Source of the DNA: Hyphomicrobiales bacterium | Lineage (GTDB): Bacteria > Pseudomonadota > Alphaproteobacteria > Rhizobiales > Rhizobiaceae | Assembly (NCBI GenBank): GCA_017305935.1 | Contig: JAFKJU010000018.1 | Location: 62,001-126,000, forward strand | Direction of reading: 5' to 3' | Length of the DNA stretch: 64,000 nt | Part shown: in pieces, positions 42,844-50,415 of the stretch | How the letters are laid out: each line of letters opens with the position of its first letter | Position numbering within the stretch: position 1 is the first letter of the stretch | Translations under genes and position numbers: made by a program | Notes under the pieces: generated by a model | Database searches by the model: none | The model's input: only the letters and a program-made list of their open reading frames with translations | What the model was told of the DNA's origin: nothing

Positions 42844-43653
42844 ATGAACGACGATCTTATTCTGTGGAAGAAGGATGCCGAGGACGCCTTCGTCACCTTA
42901 ACGATGAACCGTCCCGACAAGATGAACGCCATGAACCAGGCGCTCGGCGATGCGCTCGAGGCTGCCATTGTCCGCGCGGTGAAGGATCCGGATGTCCGCG
43001 CCGTGATCCTGACCGGCGCCGGCCGCGCCTTTACCGCCGGCTTCGATCTCGGCGGCGACGATTTCGAGATGAATGCCGATCAATGGCGCAACGATATCGG
43101 CGAGAACATGCGTCGGCTGCGGCTGATCCGCGAGGCGCCGATCCCGATCATCGCCGCCGTCAACGGTTTTGCGCTGGCCGGCGGGCTGGAACTGATGATG
43201 TGCTGCGACATGGCGATTGCCGCCGAGGACGCCATGCTGGGTGAGCCCGAGGTGCGCCATGTCTCGGCCCCGCCGACCCTGATGCTGCCCTGGACCGTGC
43301 CGATGATCCATGCCCGCCACCTGATGTATACCGGTGACATGATCGACGCGACGGAAGCGCACCGCATCCATCTGGTCAACAAGGTGGTGCCGCGCGAGGC
43401 TTTGATGGCAGAGGCCGAACGGCTTGCCCGCAAATGCGCCCGCATGCCGGGCGCCGCGATCAAATACGCCAAGGCCGCCCTCAACCACCAGCAACAGACC
43501 GCCGGCCTCGAAAGCTCCTGGACCTACAACCGCGAAACCACCGCCATCCTCCACGCCACCGACGAGGGGCGCTACTGGATGCGGGTGCTGAAGGAGAAAT
43601 CGCTGAAGGAGTTTCTTGCCGAACGCGAAGCGCCGTTCCGGGAATTGGATTGA
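42844..43653 (+). CDS. Enoyl-CoA hydratase/isomerase family protein
   Basis: 269 aa, crotonase fold. The oxyanion-hole motifs are TGAGRAFTAGFDLGG and AAVNGFALAGGLELMMCCDMAIA. The catalytic positions follow in MLGEPEVRHVSAPPTLMLP: the first Glu of the usual pair is present (GEPE) but the second region is unusual, so hydratase activity is not assured. It ends with LKEFLAEREAPFRELD. It forms an operon with the AcuI-type reductase, and its partner may be the CoA ligase encoded 300 bp downstream on the other strand. Confidence 0.85.
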   Translation: MNDDLILWKKDAEDAFVTLTMNRPDKMNAMNQALGDALEAAIVRAVKDPDVRAVILTGAGRAFTAGFDLGGDDFEMNADQWRNDIGENMRRLRLIREAPIPIIAAVNGFALAGGLELMMCCDMAIAAEDAMLGEPEVRHVSAPPTLMLPWTVPMIHARHLMYTGDMIDATEAHRIHLVNKVVPREALMAEAERLARKCARMPGAAIKYAKAALNHQQQTAGLESSWTYNRETTAILHATDEGRYWMRVLKEKSLKEFLAEREAPFRELD

Positions 43654-43958
43654 AGTCGCATTCCTCCGCGTCTCGCACCTATATATAAGGCACGCCGCTG
43701 CCTCAAAACCCCTTCTCGCCTCGGGGAGAAGGGGCATTGGAGTAAAGACTTACTCCACATGCTCCGTATGCGATTGCCCAGCCCGAGACGGAGGGGTCAT
43801 GATATGATGCCTTTTATTCCCTACGAAAATCCTGTGGCTGCGGGAGCATTTTCAGCGGCGGCTCAGCACGCTGTGCGGTTGCTCTGCCTTCGCGGAAACG
43901 TCTTGGCATCAGCTTGATTCCATAAGCAATTTCTCCGCCTCGCCGGAAGCCGCATCGA
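43654..43958. repeat. Intergenic region with two adjacent hairpins
   Basis: No gene is evident in these 305 bp. CCCCTTCTC (43709-43717) and GAGAAGGGG (43726-43734) form a 9-bp stem, and GGAGTAA (43739-43745) with TTACTCC (43750-43756) a 7-bp stem. The first resembles the CCTTCTCC...GGAGAAGG palindromes common between rhizobial genes. They may end the convergent hydratase and ligase transcripts. Confidence 0.5.
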
Positions 43959-45635
43959 TCAACCGACCACACACCCCATCCGCCCCTCGGCCAGCTCGAC
44001 AAACAGACCCGCGTGATTGCGCAGGATACGGCTTTGCACCAATTGGCCCTTTGCCGAGACCTCTCCGGCTTCGACAGAGGGCGTGAAACGGGCGAGGGCA
44101 AAGCGGCGGATCGCGGTCGAGGAGCCTGGGTTTTCGCGGTTCCAGTCGTGCAGCGTTTTGGCAAGCGTCTCTTCGCAGGTCGCGGGGGCGGCGAAGATCA
44201 ATGCCACCAGCCCGTCGCTGCCGGCGCCGCCGAGCACCAGATCCTGCGCCAGCGGGCCGAGCTTGCGCAGAAGCTGCCCGCGCAGCAAGCCCGACCGGAC
44301 CTTGATGCCGCTCGCCAGCTTGAAATCCTCGGATATACGCCCGTCGAAGCGCAGCATTTTGCGGCCCGCCGCATCCTCGGTCAGAAGGCCGGCATCGCCG
44401 GTGCGATAAAAACCCTCCTCGTCCAGTGGCAGCGGAACAATGCCGTCCTCCCCGAGATAGCAGGGGGCAAGGTTAAGGCCACGAAAGCGGATTTCGAGGC
44501 AGCCGTCCGTCTCGACCAGTGCCACCTCATGGCCGGGGAGCGGCCAGCCGAGCGCGCCGGGGCCGGCGATATCGCCGGGGGCGAGGCACATGGTCGAGGC
44601 GGCCTCGGTGGCGCCGTAACCGGAGAGAATGGTGATCCATTGCCCATGCCGCGCCTGCATGTCGGCGCGAAAATCCTGCAACCGCTGCCACAGGGAAGGC
44701 TCCATCGCCGCGCCGGCGAAGAAGATATGGGTCAGGGCTGCACAAGCGCGGGCGACGTGCGCCGGCCCGGCCTCATGGGCCTCCATCAGAAGTTTCAGCC
44801 CAAGCGGCACGCCGATGAACAGTGTCGGCTGCTCATCCGTCATCAGGTGAAGCATCGCATCCATGCCGGCAGCCGAGGGCGGCGGCGCGAGATGCAGTGT
44901 GCCGCCGTTCCAGATCATCTTGAAAATATTGTCCAATCCGCCAAAGACATGGTTCCACGGCATCCAGTCGATCAGGACGGGGGGCCGCTCGGCCAGAAAC
45001 GGCCAAGCCGCCACGCAACCCGCCTGACAAGATGCAATCATGGCGCGGGTGATGGGCACGCCCTTCGAGGCGCCGGTGCTGCCGGCCGTGAAGAAGATCG
45101 CCGTCCAGTCGTCGGGCGCGCCGTCGTGATCCTCGGCCGGGGGTGCTGCCGGCAAGGCATGCAGCGCCACCGCCTCGCCCTGGCTCACAGGCGCGTGTCC
45201 GGCGGGCGCAATCAGCAGCGCCGGCCGCACGACTCGCAAAAGGCGGGCGGCCTCGTCATCGGCAACCGACACCCGGAAAGGATGCGGCGGCAGGCTGGTA
45301 TGGACAAAGCCGCCCAGGAGACAGGCAAGCCGCAAGCGCAAGGCATCGATGCCGGCGGGCAGCAGGCTGCCAATCCGGTCGCCCGGACGCAAGCCGCGCC
45401 GCAGCAAGCGGCCATGCAGGGCGCGCGCCTCGGCCAGCGCCTGCGCATAGGACAGGGAGCGACGGCCGCCTGCCCCGTCAGGCTCGGTCAGAAGCGGGCG
45501 ACCGGGATGGCGGGTGGCTTGCTCGCGCAGTTTTTGCGCAATATCCACCTCCGCCCCGTTCAGTTGCAACGAGGAGGAGAGCACGGCCGATCCGTCCGGG
45601 CGGAGGCGGGAAAGGAGCTGCGGCTCGATGGACAT
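43959..45635 (-). CDS. Feruloyl-CoA synthase-like acyl-CoA ligase (ANL superfamily)
   Basis: 558 aa. The AMP-binding P-loop is FFTAGSTGASKGVP, the region VLIDWMPWNHVFGGLDN is characteristic of feruloyl-CoA synthases, and A5/A8-type motifs are GYGATEAAS and YRTGDAGLL...LRFDGRISEDFKLASGIKV. It activates a carboxylic acid, probably aryl (hydroxycinnamate- or arylacetate-like), to its CoA thioester through an adenylate. The GntR gene lies 24 bp upstream on the same strand, so both probably form one operon. Substrate cannot be fixed; acrylate or aliphatic acids are alternatives. Confidence 0.85.
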   Translation of the reverse strand: MSIEPQLLSRLRPDGSAVLSSSLQLNGAEVDIAQKLREQATRHPGRPLLTEPDGAGGRRSLSYAQALAEARALHGRLLRRGLRPGDRIGSLLPAGIDALRLRLACLLGGFVHTSLPPHPFRVSVADDEAARLLRVVRPALLIAPAGHAPVSQGEAVALHALPAAPPAEDHDGAPDDWTAIFFTAGSTGASKGVPITRAMIASCQAGCVAAWPFLAERPPVLIDWMPWNHVFGGLDNIFKMIWNGGTLHLAPPPSAAGMDAMLHLMTDEQPTLFIGVPLGLKLLMEAHEAGPAHVARACAALTHIFFAGAAMEPSLWQRLQDFRADMQARHGQWITILSGYGATEAASTMCLAPGDIAGPGALGWPLPGHEVALVETDGCLEIRFRGLNLAPCYLGEDGIVPLPLDEEGFYRTGDAGLLTEDAAGRKMLRFDGRISEDFKLASGIKVRSGLLRGQLLRKLGPLAQDLVLGGAGSDGLVALIFAAPATCEETLAKTLHDWNRENPGSSTAIRRFALARFTPSVEAGEVSAKGQLVQSRILRNHAGLFVELAEGRMGCVVG

Positions 45636-45659
45636 CCTCTTTCCTCCAGTCCTGGCCGA

Positions 45660-46406
45660 TCAGGCCGTCTTGTCGTCCGCCTGCCGGGCTTCACGCTGGT
45701 CGACGGCCATCTGGTAGACGCCGCTCTGGTAGTCGATCAGGGCATCGAAGGCGGCGACCGCTTCGGTCGCGTCCCGCGTCAGGATCGCCGAGAAGATGCG
45801 CCGTTGCAGCGCCACCACCCGGTCGCGCTGGCGAAACTGGAAGGAGATCATATTGGCCGCCGGAATCAGCGACTGGTTGACCATGACCATGACCAGACGC
45901 AGCAGCGCATTGGGGCTTGCCGCCGCCACCGCCTGGTGGAACTCGACCTCCAGCCGGCAGAAATCCTCGTCGGAGATTTCCGTGTGGTCCAGTTCCATGA
46001 GCGCCGCCTCGATGCGCTTGTGCTCGTCGCGGCCGGCATATTCGCAGGCCGCCTCGATGCACAGCCGCCCGAGACTGCGCCGTGCCTCGACGATATCCGC
46101 CAGGCCGACAGCGCCGAGCGACACCAGCCAGTTGGTGGTTTCATGCAGGGTCTGGGCAGCGATATCCAGAGATGGCGGATTGACGAACACACCGCCTTTC
46201 GGCCCGCGCTTGGAACGGATCAGCTTCTTGGCGGCCAGGATCTTCATCGCCTCGCGCACCGTCGGCTGCGACACCGAGAAGCGCTCGGCCAGTTCGGCTT
46301 CCGACGGCAGCCTTTCGGCTGCGCCCAACCGCCCCTGCATGATGTCGTCCTGTAGGTGGCCGGCGATTTGACGCGCCAGTCCCTGATTGCGGTCTATGCC
46401 GTTCAT
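45660..46406 (-). CDS. GntR-family regulator, FadR subfamily
   Basis: 248 aa from ATG 46406 (MNGIDRNQGLARQ); ATG 46418 is a weaker alternative. The winged HTH is LGAAERLPSEAELAERFSVSQPTVREAMKILAAKKLI, followed by a wing KRGPKGGVFV and an FCD domain (RLEVEFHQAVAAAS). It is divergent from a Pot-type ABC operon and co-directional with the CoA ligase. The shared element at 46444-46461 and 41685-41702 is the likely operator, making this the regulator of both halves of the region. Confidence 0.9.
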   Translation of the reverse strand: MNGIDRNQGLARQIAGHLQDDIMQGRLGAAERLPSEAELAERFSVSQPTVREAMKILAAKKLIRSKRGPKGGVFVNPPSLDIAAQTLHETTNWLVSLGAVGLADIVEARRSLGRLCIEAACEYAGRDEHKRIEAALMELDHTEISDEDFCRLEVEFHQAVAAASPNALLRLVMVMVNQSLIPAANMISFQFRQRDRVVALQRRIFSAILTRDATEAVAAFDALIDYQSGVYQMAVDQREARQADDKTA

Positions 46407-46443
46407 TCGCGATTCCATCTTGTTTGAGCCAATATACCAGCCA

Positions 46444-46474
46444 ATTGCCATATTGAAATATAGAATTATTGACA
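46444..46474 (+). promoter_or_regulatory. GntR-regulon operator candidate, copy 2, with -35 element
   Basis: The 18-mer at 46444-46461 (reverse complement ATATTTCAATATGGCAAT) matches copy 1 at 41685 in 17 of 18 bases. It is followed 7 bp later by TTGACA (46469-46474) reading toward the ABC operon. A clear -10 was not identified. Confidence 0.65.
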
Positions 46475-46572
46475 AAGCCCCGTTTTCGATCCAGCCTGAC
46501 GGTGCGATGCTTCTCATGAGCCGCCTAAACAGAGATCCGTCGAGCAGACGGTCCAACCGGGGAACTACCGAC

Positions 46573-47604
46573 ATGATCACACGACGCCAGCTTATGGCGG
46601 GTATCGGCGCATCCGCCGCCCTTCTTCCGCTTGCAAACCGGGTCCATGCGCAATCTCCCTTCGTCATTCCGACCTATGGCGGAACATGGGCGAAGCTCTG
46701 GGAAGAAACGCTCGTCCCCGAATTCACCGCCGCCACCGGCATCAAAAGCCAGATCGACGTGGGTCTTGGCAAGGATTTCGTGTCGAAGATCCGCGCCGGC
46801 GGCACTGCTTCGCCCTATTCCGTTTTCATGGGCAATGAAAACATTGCCGCCACCCTGCGCGCCGAAGGCTTCTTCGAGCCGCTGGACCTGTCGAAGATCC
46901 CGAACGCGGCAAACCTGCACGAAGGCCTGCTCAACGCCGGCAACAACGGATTGCGCGGCATCGTTTCGCCCATCGGGCTCGCCTGGCGCACCGACATGGT
47001 GGAAACGCCACCGAAATCCTGGACCGACCTGTGGGAGAATTCCGAATTCGCCGGCCGGATCGGATTGTACCAGATCGGCAATACCGGGGCGCAGCTCTTC
47101 CTGCGACTGGCGGGCAAGCTGTTCGGCAAGGGCGATACCGACATCGACACCGCGTTTGCCAAGATCAAGGAATTGCAACCCTTCACCCAGGCCTCGTGGT
47201 CGGGCGAAGTCGCCACTGCCCTGATGCGCGGCGATATCGCCATCGCGCCGGTCGACTGGACCGAGATTCTGACGCTGCAGGACAAGGGCGCCCCCGTCCA
47301 GATCATCGTGCCCAGCGAAGGCGTGCTCAGCTACGAGCAGAGCTTCAACATCGTGAAGACCGGCGACAACAAGGATGCGGCCCACGCCTATATCAACTTC
47401 CTGATCGATCCCAAGGTGCAGTCGAAGCTGGCCGACGTCTTCTATGTCGCGCCCGCCAACCGCAAGTCGGTGGTCAGCGAGAAGGTTTCGCCGCGCCTGC
47501 CAATCCAGGGCGATCAGATGTCGAAGATCATTCGCTTCGAATGGGATAGCTACGTCAAGATCGCCGCCGAGGTCGCCGATCGCTGGAATCGCGAGATCGG
47601 CTGA
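46573..47604 (+). CDS. ABC transporter substrate-binding protein (PotD/spermidine-putrescine type)
   Basis: 343 aa from ATG 46573. The N-terminus MITRRQLMAGIGASAALLPLANRVHAQ is a twin-arginine-type signal peptide with cleavage near HAQ. The mature protein is SBP family 1 (FVIPTYGGTWAKLWEETLVPEFTAATG), ending in the PotD-like helices (QMSKIIRFEWDSYVK). It is the periplasmic receptor of the importer formed by the next three genes. Polyamine-type receptors in rhizobia also bind opines, amino acids and aromatic or quaternary compounds, so the ligand is open. Confidence 0.88.
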   Translation: MITRRQLMAGIGASAALLPLANRVHAQSPFVIPTYGGTWAKLWEETLVPEFTAATGIKSQIDVGLGKDFVSKIRAGGTASPYSVFMGNENIAATLRAEGFFEPLDLSKIPNAANLHEGLLNAGNNGLRGIVSPIGLAWRTDMVETPPKSWTDLWENSEFAGRIGLYQIGNTGAQLFLRLAGKLFGKGDTDIDTAFAKIKELQPFTQASWSGEVATALMRGDIAIAPVDWTEILTLQDKGAPVQIIVPSEGVLSYEQSFNIVKTGDNKDAAHAYINFLIDPKVQSKLADVFYVAPANRKSVVSEKVSPRLPIQGDQMSKIIRFEWDSYVKIAAEVADRWNREIG

Positions 47605-47678
47605 CGCCTTCGCTTTCCGGGATCGGGGCGTCGTCCCCGGTCCTCGCCCGTTTCCACGCCCGAAAGCCCGGAGCCGAC

Positions 47679-48722
47679 ATGACCACGCTCAGACTGGACA
47701 CGATCAACAAGTTCTATGGGGCGCTGCATATCCTTAGAGATATCGACCTCGATATCCGCGAGGGCGAGTTCATTTCGCTTCTGGGGCCTTCGGGCTGCGG
47801 CAAGACGACGACGCTGCGCTGCATCGCCGGGTTCGAAACCGTGACCAAGGGCAGGCTGCTGTTCGGCAGCCGCGACATGACCCATGCCATGCCCGAGCAT
47901 CGCGATCTCGGCATGGTGTTCCAGTCCTATGCGCTGTTTCCGCACATGACGGTGGCGGAAAATCTGTCCTTCGGGCTGGAGGTTCGCAAGGTCTCGCCCG
48001 TGGATCGCACGCGGCGCATCGCCGCCGTGCTGGAGATGGTCAAGCTCACCGGCTATGAAAAGCGCTATCCGCGGGAATTGTCCGGCGGCCAGCAGCAGCG
48101 CGTAGCGCTCGCCCGCGCGCTGGTCATCGAACCCTCGGTGCTGCTGCTCGACGAACCGCTCGCCAATCTCGACGCCAGCCTGCGCGACGACATGCGCTTC
48201 TTCATCCGCGATCTGCAACAGCGCGTCGGCATCACCACCATCTATGTCACCCATGACCAGAGCGAGGCCATGGTGATGTCCGACCGCATCGTGGTCATGA
48301 ACCACGGCGTCATTGAGCAATGCGGCCCGCCGCGAGACATCTACGAACATCCCGCCTCACAGATGGTCGCCGGCTTTATCGGCCAGTCGAATACGCTGGC
48401 AGGCCGGATCCTCGGCCGGGAAAAAGACGTCTATGTCATCGATACGCCGGAAGGACAGCTGAAAAGCCTCGGCCGCGACGGACTGAAAGGTGAGGTCCGG
48501 GTGATGATCCGACCGGAAAACATCGAGACGGCGGCGGCCGAGAACACGCTTTCCGGCAGGGTGGTGAAATCGACCTATCTCGGCGGCGGCTGTCTCGTGG
48601 CGGTGGAGACGCCGGGCGGCTGCCGCTTCACCACCAACATGCCCGCCGACAGCGCGCTTGCGGCAGGCGATGCGGTGACGCTGGGTTTCGCTGCCCGCAA
48701 GGCATGGGCTTTCGCGGCATGA
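47679..48722 (+). CDS. ABC transporter ATP-binding protein (PotA type)
   Basis: 347 aa. Walker A GPSGCGKTT, Q-loop FQSYALFPHMTV, signature LSGGQQQRVALARAL, Walker B VLLLDEPLANLDAS and H-loop VTHDQSEAM are intact, followed by a C-terminal TOBE domain (VRVMIRPENIETA...). It energises the Pot-type importer. It lies 74 bp after the receptor gene and overlaps the first permease gene (ATGA). Confidence 0.92.
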   Translation: MTTLRLDTINKFYGALHILRDIDLDIREGEFISLLGPSGCGKTTTLRCIAGFETVTKGRLLFGSRDMTHAMPEHRDLGMVFQSYALFPHMTVAENLSFGLEVRKVSPVDRTRRIAAVLEMVKLTGYEKRYPRELSGGQQQRVALARALVIEPSVLLLDEPLANLDASLRDDMRFFIRDLQQRVGITTIYVTHDQSEAMVMSDRIVVMNHGVIEQCGPPRDIYEHPASQMVAGFIGQSNTLAGRILGREKDVYVIDTPEGQLKSLGRDGLKGEVRVMIRPENIETAAAENTLSGRVVKSTYLGGGCLVAVETPGGCRFTTNMPADSALAAGDAVTLGFAARKAWAFAA

Positions 48723-49612
48723 GCGCGCTCGCTGCCCCCGTCCCGATGGCGGTCGCCGCGCCGCGCCGGCGGTTGCCGGTCTGGTGGATGATCCTGCCGG
48801 CCCTCATCCTGCTCGGCTGTTTCCTGCTGCTGCCCTATGCCTCTATCCTGGTAATGAGCTTTCGCGAGGCCTCGACCAATGCCGTCTACGGCCCCGGTCT
48901 CACCCTCGGCCATTACGGCGAGATCGTCACCGACGGCTTCGTCTGGGGCATCGTCTGGCGCACGTTGCGCACCGGGCTGATCGTCACCGTGGCAACGCTG
49001 CTGCTCGGCTATCCCGTCGCCTATCATCTCGCCCGCAGCCGCAGCCGTTGGGCAAGCCTTCTCTATATCTGCGTGATTTCGCCACTGCTGGTCGGGCTGG
49101 TGGTGCGCACCTTCGCCTGGCTCATCATCCTGTCGAACAGCGGCCTTGCCAATACGGCGCTGAAATGGGCCGGGCTCATCGGGCGGCCGATCATTTTCCT
49201 GAATTCATCGCTCGGCGTCACCATCGCGCTGATCCATGTCTTCCTGCCCTTCGTCATCCTGCCGCTGCTCGGCAATCTGCAGGCGATCAATCCGGAGGTG
49301 GCGATGGCGGCCCGGTCGCTGGGGGCATCGCGGGCGCGCACCTTCTTCAAAGTGACCCTGCCGTTGTCGATGCCCGGCATCCAGGCGGGCGCGATCCTTG
49401 TCTTCGTGCTGTCGATCTCTGCCTATGTCACGCCCGCCATGCTCGGCGGCAGCCAGGGGCGCACCATGGCGGTGCTGGTGGTACAATATCTGGTCGACAA
49501 CTTCCGCTGGCCGGCGGGCGCGGCGCTGGCGATCTTCATGGCGGCGATCACAGTCTCGATCATATTCGTCTATCTCAAGCTGACGGCGCGCGCCATGCGG
49601 AGGCTGCCATGA
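48719..49612 (+). CDS. ABC transporter permease (PotB type)
   Basis: 297 aa from ATG 48719, overlapping the ATPase stop. Six hydrophobic helices begin with WMILPALILLGCFLLLPYASILVMSF; the coupling EAA loop is NPEVAMAARSLGASRARTFFKVTLPLSMPG. It has a short Ala/Pro-rich N-terminus before the first helix. It forms a heterodimeric channel with the next permease. Confidence 0.9.
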   Translation: MSALAAPVPMAVAAPRRRLPVWWMILPALILLGCFLLLPYASILVMSFREASTNAVYGPGLTLGHYGEIVTDGFVWGIVWRTLRTGLIVTVATLLLGYPVAYHLARSRSRWASLLYICVISPLLVGLVVRTFAWLIILSNSGLANTALKWAGLIGRPIIFLNSSLGVTIALIHVFLPFVILPLLGNLQAINPEVAMAARSLGASRARTFFKVTLPLSMPGIQAGAILVFVLSISAYVTPAMLGGSQGRTMAVLVVQYLVDNFRWPAGAALAIFMAAITVSIIFVYLKLTARAMRRLP

Positions 49613-50412
49613 CCATGCGAAAGACCCTGTGGGATCACGTCTTCACGCTGATCGTGACGCTGATCTACATTTTCCTGATGGCGCCGATCCTGCTCGTGGT
49701 GCTCTTGTCCTTTTCCGGCGGCGAGTTTCTGGCGCTGCCGATGCAGGGCGTGTCGCTGCGCTGGTTCGGCGCGCTGTTCACCAACAGCCGTTTCTATGAT
49801 GCCGCCGTCTATTCCTTCGTCCTCGCCCTTATCTCGGCGGCGGTGAACGGCGTCATCGGCACGCTGGCGGCGATCTATGTCGTGCGCTTTGCGCCCACAC
49901 GTTTCGCAAACGGCCTGCGGGTGCTGATGAGCGCGCCGCTGATGGTGCCGGAGATTCTCACCGCCATCGCGCTGCTGTTCTTCTTCTTCGAGATCGGCAT
50001 CGGCAATCGCTGGTCGATCGCCATCCAGGTCGGCCATATCCTCGTCACCTTCCCTTATGTCTTCCTGAACGTCGCCTCGGCGCTGTTCAATTTCGACCGC
50101 TCGCAGGAAGAGGCGGCGCGCAGCCTCGGCGCCGATGGCTGGCTGACCTTCCGGCGGATCACCCTGCCCTCGATCAAGCCCGGCGTGATCACCGGCTGCC
50201 TGTTCGCCTTCGTGATTTCCTTCGATATCTTCAACATTTCGCTGCTGCTGAAATCGGTCGGCAGCAACACGCTGCCGCTGGAACTGTTCGACTACCTGCG
50301 CTTCAATTTCGACCCGACAGCCGCCGCCGTGGCGACCGTCAGCATCGTCATCGCCTTCGCCGCCGTCCTTGTCGTCGACCGCACCGTCGGCCTGCGCTCG
50401 CTGCGTTTCTGA
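49609..50412 (+). CDS. ABC transporter permease (PotC type)
   Basis: 267 aa, start overlapping the preceding stop (ATGA). About six helices; the coupling loop is SQEEAARSLGADGWLTFRRITLPSIKPG. It completes the importer operon 46573-50412. The gene ends 3 bp from the convergent GlpD-like gene with no obvious terminator. Confidence 0.9.
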   Translation: MTMRKTLWDHVFTLIVTLIYIFLMAPILLVVLLSFSGGEFLALPMQGVSLRWFGALFTNSRFYDAAVYSFVLALISAAVNGVIGTLAAIYVVRFAPTRFANGLRVLMSAPLMVPEILTAIALLFFFFEIGIGNRWSIAIQVGHILVTFPYVFLNVASALFNFDRSQEEAARSLGADGWLTFRRITLPSIKPGVITGCLFAFVISFDIFNISLLLKSVGSNTLPLELFDYLRFNFDPTAAAVATVSIVIAFAAVLVVDRTVGLRSLRF

Positions 50413-50415
50413 GGG

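Noticed and set aside
43814-44164. 116-aa minus-strand frame next to the CoA ligase
   Set aside because: It overlaps the ligase C-terminus in another frame and shows no start signal or recognisable domain.
41818-45635. Dedicated acrylate/DMSP detoxification cluster
   Set aside because: AcuI-type reductase, hydratase and CoA ligase fit, but the ligase looks like feruloyl-CoA synthase and the co-regulated indolepyruvate oxidoreductase favours aryl substrates; no DMSP lyase is present.
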